DNA of 64,000 nucleotides from Streptomyces sp. NBC_01241 (GCF_041435435.1 NZ_CP108494.1:682001-746000), one strand, 5' to 3'; shown: positions 41,460 through 54,900, counted from the first letter of the stretch. Notes: generated by a model not told the origin, from the letters alone. Numbers and translations are program-made.

Positions 41460-42299
41460 TCAGACGTCGCTGCGCACGAGCCGGTACGCCGCCCCCGCCA
41501 GGGCGAGTGCCGTCCAACCGAGGAAGACCAGCAGCCCGGCCGTGGGCGACAGGGTGGTGGTGTCGTGGGTCAGGGCGAACATCGACTCGCCCGCGTTGCT
41601 CGGCAGGTAGGGACTGATGTCGTCCTGCCAGGAGCTGGGGAGCAGCGAGACAAGCCCCGGGATCAGCATCAGGGCGGCGACCAGCACCGAGATGCCGCCG
41701 GCCACCGACCGCAGCAGCGCGCCCAAAGCGGTGCCGATCACGCCGACCAGAGCGAGGTAGAGCCCGGCGCCCAGCAGGCTTCGTACGACTCCCGCGTCCG
41801 TCAGGCCCATCGCGGCGGGGGTGCCGGAGACGATGCCGCCGCCGAACAGGAAGGCGAGGAATGCGCCGAACGTGCCGACCACTAGCGCGACCAACCCGAA
41901 CACGGCCGCCTTGGACCACAGCACCGGCAGCCGGCGCGGTACGGCCGCCAGCGTCGAGCGGATCACGCCGGTGGAGTACTCCCCCGCCGTGACCAGCACG
42001 CCGAGCACACCCAGGGCGAGCTGGGCGAAGTTGGTGCCGAAGAGGGACAGGCTCACGGCCGTGGAGTCTGCGAAGTCCCGGTCCAGGTGACCGGAGCCGA
42101 TGCCGGCCTTGTAGCGGCTCGCGGCGATCAGCCCGAAGGCGACGAGAAAGAGCAGGCCGAGGCCCACGGTGATCCACGTCGAGCGCAGCGACCACAGCTT
42201 GGCCCACTCCGAGGACAGCACGCGCCGTCCGGTCACCCGGTAGGCGGGGCGGGCGGGGCCGGACGGGGGCGCCTCGACGGTCGCGGTGAGGGTACTCAT
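41460..42299 (-). CDS. ABC-2 type transporter permease
   Basis: A 279-residue membrane subunit with six hydrophobic helices and a cytoplasmic N-terminus containing VLSSEWAKLWSLRSTWITV, the usual amphipathic start of ABC-2 permeases. It pairs with the ATPase encoded immediately upstream (ATGA overlap at 42296-42299). The substrate is unknown. Two-component-linked exporters of this design often handle peptide antibiotics or envelope stress. Confidence 0.92.
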   Translation of the reverse strand: MSTLTATVEAPPSGPARPAYRVTGRRVLSSEWAKLWSLRSTWITVGLGLLFLVAFGLIAASRYKAGIGSGHLDRDFADSTAVSLSLFGTNFAQLALGVLGVLVTAGEYSTGVIRSTLAAVPRRLPVLWSKAAVFGLVALVVGTFGAFLAFLFGGGIVSGTPAAMGLTDAGVVRSLLGAGLYLALVGVIGTALGALLRSVAGGISVLVAALMLIPGLVSLLPSSWQDDISPYLPSNAGESMFALTHDTTTLSPTAGLLVFLGWTALALAGAAYRLVRSDV

Positions 42300-43243
42300 G
42301 CCGCCCTCCCGTCGGCCGCGAGGAAGTCGATGCCGGTCGTGGAGCCGTGGTACTCCACGGCATCCCTGGTCAGGTTCATGAACGCCTCCTCCAACGACAC
42401 CGTCCGCGCGCTCAGTTCGAACAGCGCGATCCCGTGCTCGGCCGCCTTCAGGCCGATCTCGCGGGCGGTCAGCCCGGTCACCTGAAGTTCCTCGGAGCCG
42501 GCGCGGCCTGTGGCGTCGACACCGGGACCGGCCAGTACGTCCCGTAGCCTCGCGGGGTCCTGCGTGGCCACCTTCACCATGTCGCCGCCCGCCTCGCGGA
42601 CGAGGTCCCGCACGGTCGTGTCGGCCAGCAGCCGGCCACGACCCACGATGATGAGATGGTCCGCCACCAGGGCCATCTCGCTCATCAGATGGGACGACAC
42701 GAACACGGTCCGGCCCTCCTCAGCGAGCGCCTTCAGCAGGTTGCGGATCCAGAGCACGCCTTCCGGGTCCAGCCCGTTGACCGGCTCGTCCAGCATCACC
42801 GTCTGCGGATCGCCCAGAAGTGCCGCCGCGATGCCGAGCCGCTGGCCCATCCCGAGGGAGAAGGCACCTGCCCGCTTCTTCGCCACACTCCCCAGCCCCG
42901 CGAGGTCGATGACCTCGTCGACCCGGCGACGGGGAATCCCATGCGTGAGCGCGAGCGCCTTCAGGTGATTGTGGGCCGAGCGGCCCGGGTGAATCGATTT
43001 CGCTTCCAGAAGGGCCCCGACCTCCTGAAGCGGTGCCTCGTGCCGGGCGTAGTGGCGGCCGTTGACCGTGACGGAGCCGCTCGACGGGGCATCGAGCCCG
43101 ACGATCATCCGCATGGTCGTCGACTTCCCGGCGCCGTTGGGCCCCAGGAAACCGGTCACCATACCCGGCCTGACGGCGAAGTCCAGCCCGTCGACGGCAG
43201 TCTTCTCCCCGTACCTCTTGGTCAGCTGCTGTGCGTCGATCAT
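42296..43243 (-). CDS. ABC transporter ATP-binding protein
   Basis: A 315-residue ATPase. Walker A is GPNGAGKST, the signature is FSLGMGQRLGIAAAL (LSGGQ-type), Walker B is TVMLDEPVNGLD, and the H-loop is VSSHLMSE. The C-terminal extension is typical of DrrA/CcmA-like exporters. The ATG at 43243 has AGGAAG upstream. It is the first gene of the four-gene operon ATPase-permease-kinase-regulator, transcribed divergently from the membrane protein at 43446. Confidence 0.95.
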   Translation of the reverse strand: MIDAQQLTKRYGEKTAVDGLDFAVRPGMVTGFLGPNGAGKSTTMRMIVGLDAPSSGSVTVNGRHYARHEAPLQEVGALLEAKSIHPGRSAHNHLKALALTHGIPRRRVDEVIDLAGLGSVAKKRAGAFSLGMGQRLGIAAALLGDPQTVMLDEPVNGLDPEGVLWIRNLLKALAEEGRTVFVSSHLMSEMALVADHLIIVGRGRLLADTTVRDLVREAGGDMVKVATQDPARLRDVLAGPGVDATGRAGSEELQVTGLTAREIGLKAAEHGIALFELSARTVSLEEAFMNLTRDAVEYHGSTTGIDFLAADGRAA

Positions 43244-43445
43244 TCGCGTTTCTTCCTGTCGGAGACCGGCGCCCGTCCGTCGCCCCTGACGCCTCACCGA
43301 CAACGCTAGGGACCAAAGCGCCCCGATTCGGTAGTACCGCGGACTGATCCGCGCCCGTCAGGTCGTACCCCGGTACTACGTGACGCCGCTCCGGCGCGCA
43401 CGCTGTTCAGGTTGTGTTCAGGCACGGAGTGCCATCGTGCGGATC

Positions 43446-44237
43446 ATGACCGCTGAGCACGTCCTCGACGACCGGCCCCTCGTCCCCGTACGCCGGATGG
43501 CGAACAAGGTGCCAGAGGTGACCGTCTACTTCTGGATCATCAAGGTGCTGACCACCGGCATGGGCGAGACGGCGTCGGACCTCCTGGCCCGGCTGCTCGG
43601 CCCGGTGCCGGCGGTCGTGCTCGGCGGCCTTGCCCTGGCGGCCGCCCTCGCCGTGCAGTTCGCTCTCCGCCGGTACGTCGCCTGGGCCTACTGGACCGCC
43701 GTCGTCATGGTCAGCGTGTTCGGCACCATGGCAGCCGACGTCCTGCACGTTGGCCTCGGCGTACCGTACGCCGTGTCGGCGCCGGCCTTCCTCGCCGTAC
43801 TGGCCGCGGTCTTCGTCCTCTGGTACGCGAGCGAGCGGACCCTGTCGATCCACAGCATCCGCACTCGCCGCCGCGAGACGTTCTACTGGGCGGCCGTCCT
43901 CGCCACCTTCGCCCTCGGCACCGCCGCGGGCGACCTGACCGCCACCGTCGGCTTCGGCTACCGGGGCTCGGTCGCCCTTTTCGCGGCCGCCATCTGCGTG
44001 CCCGCCCTCGCCCACCGCTTCGGCGCCCTGAACGCGGTAACCGCCTTCTGGACCGCGTACGTCATCACCCGCCCCCTCGGCGCCTCCCTCGCCGACTGGA
44101 TGGCACTCGGGCACGCCCGCGGCGGCCTCGGCCTCGGACTGTCGCCGGTCACCCTCGCGTGGACGGCCGCGATCGTCGGATTCATCGGCTACCTGGCCGT
44201 GTCACAGCGCGACACGCGCGCCCACGCCGCAGCCTGA
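43446..44237 (+). CDS. COG4705-like multispanning membrane protein
   Basis: A 263-residue protein with about eight hydrophobic helices arranged as two related halves. Each half contains a conserved tryptophan/glycine motif, for example VYFWIIKVLTTGMGETASD and AVLATFALGTAAGDLTA. This resembles the COG4705 group of uncharacterised membrane-anchored proteins. The Gly-Glu-Thr/Gly-Asp-Leu pairs in equivalent positions suggest an ancient duplication and possibly an ion path. The ATG at 43446 is preferred to an earlier one because the upstream part is basic and non-hydrophobic. It is divergent from the ABC operon. Confidence 0.72.
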   Translation: MTAEHVLDDRPLVPVRRMANKVPEVTVYFWIIKVLTTGMGETASDLLARLLGPVPAVVLGGLALAAALAVQFALRRYVAWAYWTAVVMVSVFGTMAADVLHVGLGVPYAVSAPAFLAVLAAVFVLWYASERTLSIHSIRTRRRETFYWAAVLATFALGTAAGDLTATVGFGYRGSVALFAAAICVPALAHRFGALNAVTAFWTAYVITRPLGASLADWMALGHARGGLGLGLSPVTLAWTAAIVGFIGYLAVSQRDTRAHAAA

Positions 44238-44338
44238 GGGTCAGAACGCGCCACGGTACGGGTTGGCCACCGCCCGCGGATCCGCCGAGACCAAGCATCG
44301 GCGGCGATTCCCGAGCCGAACTCGAATGGTCATGGTCC

Positions 44339-44994
44339 ATGAAGGCCGTCATCCGTCGACTGCTGGAGCCGACGGCGCACGCGCGTACCGTTCTCACCGG
44401 TGGATACGCCGTGCGGGCGCAGCGCCTCGTGAACCGCCCCAGCCAGGACCTCGATGTCGCCACCGAGAACCCGGCGCCCATGGCCGACATCGCGGCGGCG
44501 CTCCGTGGCGGTCTCGAAGCCCGGGGCTGGCAAGTGCGGGCACTGGAGACCGCCCCGCTGTCCGCCCGCTTCACCGTGTCCGACCCGGCCACCGGGCGGG
44601 AGTACGAAGTCGACATCCTCAAGGAGATCTTCTGGCGGCCGGTCGCCCAGAGCCCGTACGGCCCGTGCTCGCGGAGGAGGACGTGATCGGGACCAAGGTC
44701 CGTGCGCTTGCCGACCGTGGAGCGCCCCGAGATCTGATCGACGTGTTCGCAGCCTCCCGCCGCTGGACCACTGCCGAGCTCGAGGAGTTCGGCCGCCGCC
44801 ACGCCCGTGGGCGCTTCGAGCGCGAGGATCCGGAGTCGAACCTCACGGGCGCCGAGTGGACCGACGACGAAGCCTTCGCCGCCTATGGGCTCGATGCCGC
44901 CACCATCACCGCTCTCCGTGCCTGGGCCGTGGAGTGGGCCGACGTCCTCGCGACCCGAATCCTCGAAGAGTCCGATGACCCGGACATCGACTGA
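44339..44994 (+). pseudogene. AbiEii-like nucleotidyltransferase, single-base frameshift
   Basis: Frame 1 gives TVLTGGYAVRAQRLVNRPSQ, then DLDVATENPAPM (the G-G-x-A...D-x-D nucleotidyltransferase core) and EVDILKEIFWRPVAQSPYGP. At about 44664 one base appears missing. The next frame continues at once as VLAEEDVIGTKVRALADRGA and PRDLIDVFAASRRWT to the stop at 44992-44994. Repaired, it would be about 219 residues, similar to AbiEii/AbiGii-type toxins or resistance-type nucleotidyltransferases. No antitoxin gene is next to it. The frameshift could be a real mutation or a sequencing error. Confidence 0.75.
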
Positions 44995-45319
44995 TCGAAT
45001 CCGGACGAGACCGCATCTGCAAGCTGCCGACGAGACCGACCAGCTCCAAGAGCTCTCGGTCACCTGGACGAGCTACGAATCCCGGCATCACGCTGCGTCT
45101 GCACACGTCGAGGGCTGCGACAACCCTGGCCGGTAGGGGTGCTCCCGAGCGCCTGCGCCGCCCGCGAATGGTCGCGAGGACACAGGATATCCACTGCGGG
45201 CGACGTCGGGACCGTGTGTGCCCAAAAGGACGGTAGCCGCACAACCGGGTTTGAGCTGGGCACACGGACAGCGCCATGATGGGGCCGTTCGAGTGGCCCC
45301 GGAGCGGTGGGAGCAGCAG
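44995..45319. other. Upstream region of the SNF2/SWIM operon
   Basis: About 325 bases with no gene. It should contain the operon promoter, but no clear -35/-10 pair was recognised. Confidence 0.4.
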
Positions 45320-47559
45320 ATGCGGCAAGGCGGGAAGACAGCCCCGTCCGATCTCCAGTTGAAAATCGTGCTGCACAGTACGAGACCGCCCCTGTGGCGG
45401 CGCCTTGTGCTGCCGTCCGACACGTCACTCGGGACGCTGCACGACGCCATCCAGGTCGCCTTCGGATGGCACGGTGGCCATCTGCACCTCTTCACCGACG
45501 AGTTCGGCCGGGGGTACGGCGACACGGCCCGACTCACCGACATCGATCTCGGCTTCGGCCGCGGGGTCGGCGACGAGGACGCCACCGCGCTCGGCGACGT
45601 GCTGGCCGAGGAGGGAGCACGGCTGCGCTATGTCTACGACTTCGGCGACGACTGGGAGCACGGGATCACGCTGGAGAAGACACTGCCCCGCCCGGACGGC
45701 GCGGAGCGGACGGTGCGCTGCGTCGGCGGGCGTCGTGCCGATGTACCGGCCGAGGACATCGGCGGCGTGTGGGGGCTGGCCGAGGTGCTGGAGTTCCTCG
45801 ACACCCCGGACGGGGCCGGGGATGGCCCGTACGGTGAGCTCGTCGCCGAACTGCGGGCAGCCGGTTACGATCCGGCGGCCTTCGACCGGGACGGGATCAC
45901 CGCGCGGCTGGCCCGGTTGACGCCGGACACGGTGTCCGGCAGAGCGAAGCCGCCGGCCGGTGATCGGGCCGGGCGCGGCGGTGTCCGTCGGCTGACCGCC
46001 GAGGACGTGGCGTTGTGTACCTGCGGGCAGTGCGGGGTGGGCGATCCGGTCGATGCCGGAGTCGACGGACCGGCCGAGGATGTGCCTGTGCTGCGCCCGG
46101 TGACCCTGGCACCGCAGGAGGACCTTGTCGCTGCCGTGCGGGGTGTTCCGCTCTTCGACGCGGCGCTGCGGCTCGCCGCCTGGTGCCGCGAGGGACGGCA
46201 GGTCACCGCCGGCCGGGTGCTGCGGCCCGCGCTCGCCCGTGAGGCTGTCGAGGAGCTCCAGCTGTGGAAGCTGGTCGACGACGACTCGCCGTATGCCGAT
46301 GCCGTCGCGCGGGCTCGTGCGTTGAAATCGCTGCGCAGCGCCAAGGACGTTTCCGTTCTCGATGATCCGTGGTGGCTCGCCGTGGATGGCGGGTTGATCA
46401 CGATCAGCGGGGGCCGCGCGTGGGGTGGCGCGGCAACCGACTTCACCGGTGAGGACCTTCCGGAGTTCTGGGCCGCCACTATGGGCGATCTGCTGGAGGA
46501 GATCGGTGAGACGGGGGTGCTGGACGGGTGGCACGGTGAGCTGGGCGAGCTGACGGCCGAGATCGCCGACTCACTGGTCGGCCTGCTGTACGACGCCCCG
46601 GACGACGCCTGGGTGGATGTCGACGACCTGCGTGCGAAGGCCCGCGAGGTGGGCGCGAACGGGCCGGAGTTGGATCTCTTCCAGGCGCTGTTCGCGGCGT
46701 CCTTCCGCGAGCTCGGGGAAGGGCTCGCCCTGCTGGGTGCGGTGGAGTACGAGCCCGGTGACGGCGGCGATTCGGCCGCGGAGACTCTGCGCACACTCCT
46801 GAACTCCGTGGTCGGACAGGAACTGGGCGGCGGTTCGGGAACCTCGACGGCGGCGTCGGACCGGTCGTGGGACGACAAGCGCGGGCACCGCATGCGGCTC
46901 ACCCCGCTCGGCCGCTACGGGCTCCGCGCCTATCTGATGGAGTGCGGTGTGCCCGCGCCCCTGCTCGGTGAGTACGCCGAAGCCGACGCCGGCGTTCTGC
47001 TCCAGGGGCTCCTGGGCTACTCCCCCGAGGAGATGCGCCGGGAGGTCGAAGGGTGGCTGGCACACCGTACGGCGGCGGATGCCGCGGTAGGGCTGCTCGA
47101 CGCATGCGCGGGAGACGGCTCCGAGGCAGCGGCGAAGCGTGCCGTGGCCCAACTGGTGCTGGCCGACCTCGACGACCCCCGGGCACGGCGCGTGCTGCGC
47201 AAGGCAGCGGACTCCGACGTCGAGGGGTGTCGCCAGGTGGCCGCCGCGACCCTGGGCGCACGCCTTGGGGCAGAAGCACACGTGGACCCGGCGTGGGCGG
47301 AGGAGGCCGGATTGTGGCTGCTCATGGACGGACTGTCGATCCTCGCCGGTGCTCAGGAGAGCGAGGAGCTGACCCAGGGCTTCCTGGAGAACTGGAACAC
47401 GGCGCCGGAGGCGCTCGAACGGCGGGTGGACGAGCTGTGGCGAGTGGAGCACCCGGCCACCCCCCTCGTGCTCGCCGAACTGGGTGAGGGCCTGCGCGGC
47501 GTCGACAAGCGACTGGCCAAACGCATGCGTACCGCGGCGAACAAGGCTCAATCCCGCCG

Positions 47560-47563
<4 letters not shown>
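45320..47563 (+). CDS. Plasmid pRiA4b ORF-3-like protein, large fused form
   Basis: A 747-residue protein. Residues about 10-190 are a pRiA4b ORF-3-like domain (LQLKIVLHSTRPPLWRRLVL, TLHDAIQVAFGWHGGHLHLF, YVYDFGDDWEHGITLEKTL). A Cys-rich patch, LCTCGQCGVG (C-x-C-x-x-C, about residue 235), follows and could bind zinc. The remaining ~500 residues are helical and unrecognised, ending in HEAT-like Ala/Leu repeats. The ATG at 45320 has GGGAG upstream. It overlaps the SNF2 gene (GTGA). The usual pRiA4b ORF-3 protein is only 150-200 residues, so the long extension is unusual. The function is unknown. Confidence 0.8.
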
Positions 47564-50504
<2,941 letters not shown>

Positions 50505-50508
<4 letters not shown>

Positions 50509-51767
50509 GCCCCTCGGTCCCCGGCCCGCGCCGCGCGCCCACCCGCGGCAGGCGTGCCTTCGCCGCGACCTGGTGGGGCCAGGCATGGGTAACGGCCCTG
50601 GAGGACTCCACCCTGGACTCGGGGCGCCTGTCCCGCGGACGCACCTACGCCCGCCAGGGCATGGTCGGGCCCGTCACCATCGCCCCCGGCCAGGTCAAAG
50701 CCGCCGTCCAGGGCAGCAGGCCCCGTCCCTACCGCTCCGCCGTCCACCTGCCCGTCCTCACCGACGCCCAGTGGGACACTCTCCTCGACACCATCGCGGC
50801 CCGGGCCGGGCATCTCGCCGCCCTCCTCGACGGCGAGATGCCCGCCGAACTCGTCGACGACGCCCGCCACGCCGGCGTACCCCTGCTCCCGCAGCCCACC
50901 GAACTCGACCCCGAATGTTCCTGCCCAGACTGGGGCTACCCCTGCAAACACGCCGCCGCGCTCTGCTACGCCATCGCTGCCACCATCGACGCCGACCCCT
51001 TCGCGGTGTTCGCCCTGCGCGGCCGCGGACGGGAAGAGGTCCTCGGTCAACTGCGCGCCCGCCGTACGGCCTCCCAGGCGACCTCCACACCATCGGCCCC
51101 AGCCGGTCTCCCGGCCGCCGGCGCCTACGCAGCCTGGGCCGCCCGGGCCGAACACACTCCACCCCTCCCCGAACTCCCCGAACCGGCCCCCCACACCGCC
51201 GCACTGCCCGCCGCCCCACCTCCCGGCACCGGTCTGTCCAGCGCGGACCTCGAACGCCTCATGGCGGACACCGCATCACGCGCCACCCGGCTGCTGACGG
51301 GCGACACCACGAGCCTGCACCTGTCCCAGCGTGAGGACGCGGTACGGATCGCCGCGAGCGACTGCGGACCCGAGTGGGTCCACCACCTCGTCCAGAACAC
51401 CGGTGCCAAACCGAACGCGTTCGCCCGCCTCACCCGAGCCTGGCGCCACGGCGGCCCCACCGGCATCACCGTCGCCGAACACCCCCACGCCCCCGACCCG
51501 ACGGCGATGACAGCCGCCCGCACCGCCCTGACCGAGACCCTCACCGAAATGACCACCGCCCCGGTCTCCCTCAGGACCTGGCGCAACCGCCTCACCCTCA
51601 CCGACCACGGCATCCAGCTGCGCCTGGGCCCCGACACCCGCTGGTACCCCTACCTCCAGGAGCACGACGGCGACTGGTGGCCGGCGGCACCTGCCGACCC
51701 CGACCCCGTCACGTCGCTCACCTCCGTCTGGCAGCGGACCGAGGTGACACGTACGACAGACCCGTGA
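50505..51767 (+). CDS. SWIM zinc-finger protein
   Basis: A 420-residue partner of the SNF2 ATPase. The N-terminus AFAATWWGQAWVTALEDSTL is conserved in SWIM proteins encoded beside SNF2 genes. The SWIM motif C-x-C-x(n)-C-x-H is CSCPDWGYPCKHAAALCY, at about residues 143-160. The C-terminal half is Pro/Ala-rich, with a weakly conserved domain at the end (GIQLRLGPDTRWYPYLQE). SWIM fingers bind nucleic acid or proteins and may target the translocase. Third and last gene of the operon. Confidence 0.92.
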
Positions 51768-51787
51768 ACCCGCCTGCTCGGCCCACA

Positions 51788-52098
51788 GGTTCACGTCGCC
51801 GCGCTTCCGGCACGCGGTGACCCTCGCCAAGGACCTGATCTCCCTGGACGACATCTCCGGTGGCTGGTTGACCCTCGGCGTCGGCGCGGGTGGCACCGGC
51901 TTCGGCGCCACGGCCTTGGGACAGGTGACGTGGCCGCCGCGTGAACGGACCGCCCGTTTCGAGGAGTTCCTCGAGCTCCTCGACCGGCAGCCGGGTGAGG
52001 GCCCCGGACCATTCGCGCCCGCCTCCCGTTGTGCGGGAGATGCTGCCCGTGGGGCAGCACGGCGCGACGTGTACCCGCAGTCTCCCCCGCCTGCTTGA
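51788..52098 (+). pseudogene. LLM-class flavin oxidoreductase fragment
   Basis: In one frame: FTSPRFRHAVTLAKDLISLD, DISGGWLTLGVGAGGTGF and PPRERTARFEEFLELLDR, the F420/FMN luciferase-like monooxygenase region around the G-V-G-A-G loop. Both ends are missing and the last ~35 codons are unrelated. No start codon of its own makes sense, so it is a relic. Confidence 0.75.
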
Positions 52099-52106
52099 GT
52101 GGCCAC

Positions 52107-53070
52107 GTGTGGGACTTGCGGGAGGACGACCCCAGGTTGATCGGCTCGTTCCGGCTTGTCGCGCGGCTCGGCAGCGGAGGGATGGGCACGGTCTATTCGG
52201 CCGTGCCGGATGGGCGGGGGTGGTCATGTCACTGTCAAGACCATCAGGAGTGAGGACGCGCAGGAGGAGGGCTTCCGGCGCCGGTTCACCCGTGAGGCGA
52301 CGGCGGCGAGTTCGGTCAGGAGTCCGTACACGGTCCGCGTGATCGGCTTCGACACCCATGCACGCGATCCATGGCTCGCAACGGAGTACGTCGACGGCCT
52401 GTCGCTCCGTGACCACATACAGCGGCACGGCCCCCTGCGGCTCCACGCGACGGTGGACCTCGCCCTCGGCCTCTCCTTCGGCCTTGTCTCGATTCACAAG
52501 GCCGGCCTCGTGCACCGTGATCTCAAGCCTGGGAACGTGCTGCTCACGGCCGACGGCCCCAAGATCATCGACTTCGGGCTCGCCTACGCTGCAGACTTCA
52601 GTCACGCCACCCACTCCGGGGCGGTTCTGGGCGCTCCTGGCTACTTCTCTCCTGAGCAGGTCCAGGGTCGGCCGGTCAGCGCGGCCTCGGACGTGTTCGC
52701 CCTCGGCGCCGTCCTGACCTTCGCCTTGTCGGGCGACCACGCGTTTCGCGGCGTCACCCCTCTCACCGCCCAGTACCACGTCGTGCACGAGGAGCCGTGC
52801 CTTTCGGAAGAGCCAGAGGAGCTGCGGGGCCTGATCACCGCATGCGTGCACAAGGATCCGCGTGAGCGGCCACCTCTGAGCGAGATCATCGCTCACCTCA
52901 CCGCCCTACGCCCCTACGGCCACGAGAGGGCTGCGGCTGCCTTCCGCCGGTCTTCTAGGGGTGACCCGGGAGGAACGGGATCCGCCGCGGAGCCGGTCAC
53001 CGCTGTTCACGATCGTCCACGGCACAGTCCAAGCGTGCGGCGGGTTCCTCGGCTCCCTCAAGACAGATGA
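52107..53070 (+). pseudogene. Ser/Thr protein kinase with frameshift in a G-run
   Basis: From the GTG at 52107: DLREDDPRLIGSFRLVARL then GSGGMGTVYSAV (Gly-rich loop). Within GGGGG (52216-52220) the frame changes. The continuation GGHVTVKTIRSED supplies the ATP-site Lys, then VHRDLKPGNVLL (catalytic loop), KIIDFGLAYA (DFG) and APGYFSPEQ (APE-like). The kinase domain is complete if one G is removed. After the kinase domain the protein ends quickly, without membrane or sensor domain. Possible explanations are mutation, sequencing error in the homopolymer, or phase variation. Confidence 0.78.
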
Positions 53071-53281
53071 GCCCGTCGTCCCCTGACACGGGGTGCTGCT
53101 GATCCGGTGATCAGCATGTCGTTGAGGCGCCCCAGCACGCCGCACCGTGCCCCGGAGTGGGACGGTGCGACGCGATGTGCGCCTTGGGCAAGCCGTTGCA
53201 GCGCCAAGCCCAGCTGCGCACCACCGGACGCACGAACCTGCTCGAGCCTCGCACCGGCTCCGCCCACGACGTGTGGCGTGA

Positions 53282-53455
53282 TCAACGCCTGAAGCTGTCC
53301 TTCGACCTCTCCTTGATGCCCCGGGCCTTGCCCCGGGCCTCCAGTGCGGCTCCCTTGGCTGCGGTGGTCTCGTTGCCCACCGCGTGGGCCACCTTCCTGA
53401 CGGCCTTCCCGACAATCTGCTCGGTCTTGGCCTTGGCCTTCTCTCCGGCACTCAT
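53282..53455 (-). CDS. CsbD family stress protein
   Basis: A 57-residue, Lys/Ala-rich, hydrophilic helical protein: MSAGEKAKAKTEQIVGKAVR and ALEARGKARGIKER match CsbD, a general-stress (sigma-B-type) family of unknown biochemical role. The ATG at 53455 has AAAGGA five bases upstream. It is monocistronic. Osmotic or stationary-phase induction is expected from family behaviour, not shown here. Confidence 0.82.
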   Translation of the reverse strand: MSAGEKAKAKTEQIVGKAVRKVAHAVGNETTAAKGAALEARGKARGIKERSKDSFRR

Positions 53456-54245
53456 GTCGGTCCTTTCGTAGGCACTCACTCATGCGCCTGCCCCTGGCCC
53501 CGGAGCGGAATCAATGGGCATCGCAGCGCCGCCGCGCCTCCTCCGACGGCGGCCGTGCTCTCCAGCAACTCGCCGCGGTGATGCCCACACACTTCATTGT
53601 GTTCCCGGCAGAAGTGTTTGGTGGCGTTCGATTTGCGGTTTCTGGGGCGAGGTGCCTTGACCTCCCCGTTTCGGTTGGGTCGGCTGAGCTGGGTTGACTG
53701 TGGAGGTTCGTGGCTGTCGGCGGGTGGGAACGGCTGCGACCCGGCGCTCAGGTCGGGTGCTCCGGGTTCCTCGGGTCGTGGGTAGGCAGAGGCAGCGCCG
53801 CTGGTCGGGTGGCCGGCCTCGGCAGGACGGACACGGCCCTCCTCCGCGGGTGCAAGGACCAGACCGTCGCGGCACATGCCCGCGCGCACCTCTGAGCCGG
53901 CCGCACCGGCCTCGTCGACGTCTGCGTCACGCCGACACCTGCACTGAGCACCTGTCCGTCCACGTCGACGCGCCCCGCCCCCCATGTTGATATTCGACGC
54001 GGTGGGCGTCGCCGCCGCCCTCAGCCGGCCGGGCCATCCTCAGCTACTGCGTCACTGTCTGCGACGCCCACCCCGTCTTCGTGTCCTCACCCACGACGCC
54101 ACGCGAACCGGACCTCTGCCGTGAGGTCGATGATGTCGATCAGATGGTCGGGCCCGCTGAACACCCCGTCGGGTGTGCGCACTTCGGCCGTCGAACCGTC
54201 GTCGAGTGCGGTCAGACGGTGTGGCGGGCACGTATGTGTGAGGAC
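53456..54245. other. Gene-poor region
   Basis: Nearly 800 bases with no gene I can support. On the minus strand, 54110-54242 has a well-biased frame (LTALDDGSTAEVRTPDGVFS, DHLIDIIDLTAEVRFAWRRG) directly after the GtrA stop but with no start codon. It may be the tail of a lost gene. Confidence 0.45.
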
Positions 54246-54779
54246 TCAGCGGCGGTGGCCTCCGACGACGACCAGTCGCAGCAGGGTGAAGCGCACCACG
54301 GTCACCAGAGTGAAGCTGGGTACTAGCACCAGGGTCTCTCGTGCAGGTGAGGCGGTGGGCCGGTAGTGGTGGAAGAGCAGGACTGCTCCGGATGTGACCA
54401 GGTATGCCAGGACGAACAAGGCGCCTGCCGCAAGGTGCGCCTGGACGGCACGGACCGGAGAGCCGCGGAAGGTCAGCCGCCGGTTCGCCTCGGTGTTGAG
54501 GACGGTGACGACGCCGAGCGAGGCGAGATTGGCCACGAGAGGAGGCGACCAGTGGCGCAGCACCCAGTACAGCAGGGCTTGACCGGCTGTGGAGGCGACG
54601 CCGATCACGGCGAACCAGCCGGCCTGCCTGGTCAGGGTGGCGTGGCCGGGCCGGTCGGAGACGCTGTGCCGTGCGCTGCGGCGTCGCACCTTTCCATCAT
54701 GACCCGGGGCACGGGGGCCTGGGGGACTGCCTGAAGCAGTTGTTCGACCGTTCGGCTGGTGACAGACACCCGCATGCAC
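54246..54779 (-). CDS. GtrA-like family membrane protein
   Basis: A 177-residue protein with four transmembrane helices starting at residue 53 (WFAVIGVASTAGQALLYWVL). N-T-E-A-N-R-R-L-T-F-R, between helices 2 and 3, is the GtrA hallmark. GtrA-like proteins are thought to move lipid-linked sugars across the membrane or to support glycosyltransferases. The start is uncertain: the ATG at 54779 has GAGG three bases upstream, and a GTG at 54689 would give 147 residues. It is divergent from the molybdopterin oxidoreductase cluster, whose Streptomyces homologues often include glycosyltransferases. Confidence 0.78.
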   Translation of the reverse strand: MHAGVCHQPNGRTTASGSPPGPRAPGHDGKVRRRSARHSVSDRPGHATLTRQAGWFAVIGVASTAGQALLYWVLRHWSPPLVANLASLGVVTVLNTEANRRLTFRGSPVRAVQAHLAAGALFVLAYLVTSGAVLLFHHYRPTASPARETLVLVPSFTLVTVVRFTLLRLVVVGGHRR

Positions 54780-54900
54780 CTCAGGCCCGGTCAGCCGGCC
54801 TGGCCTGTGTCAGCTTGTGAATGTCTTGTCTGTCAGGCATGGGGCGAGGCATGGGACCGCCCCGTCGTAGGGGCCGCTCAGCGACTGGAGGAGAGGGCCG

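Noticed and set aside
53476..53985. 169-residue minus-strand frame after CsbD
   Set aside because: No ribosome site, low-complexity composition and no recognisable domain; left as gene-poor sequence.
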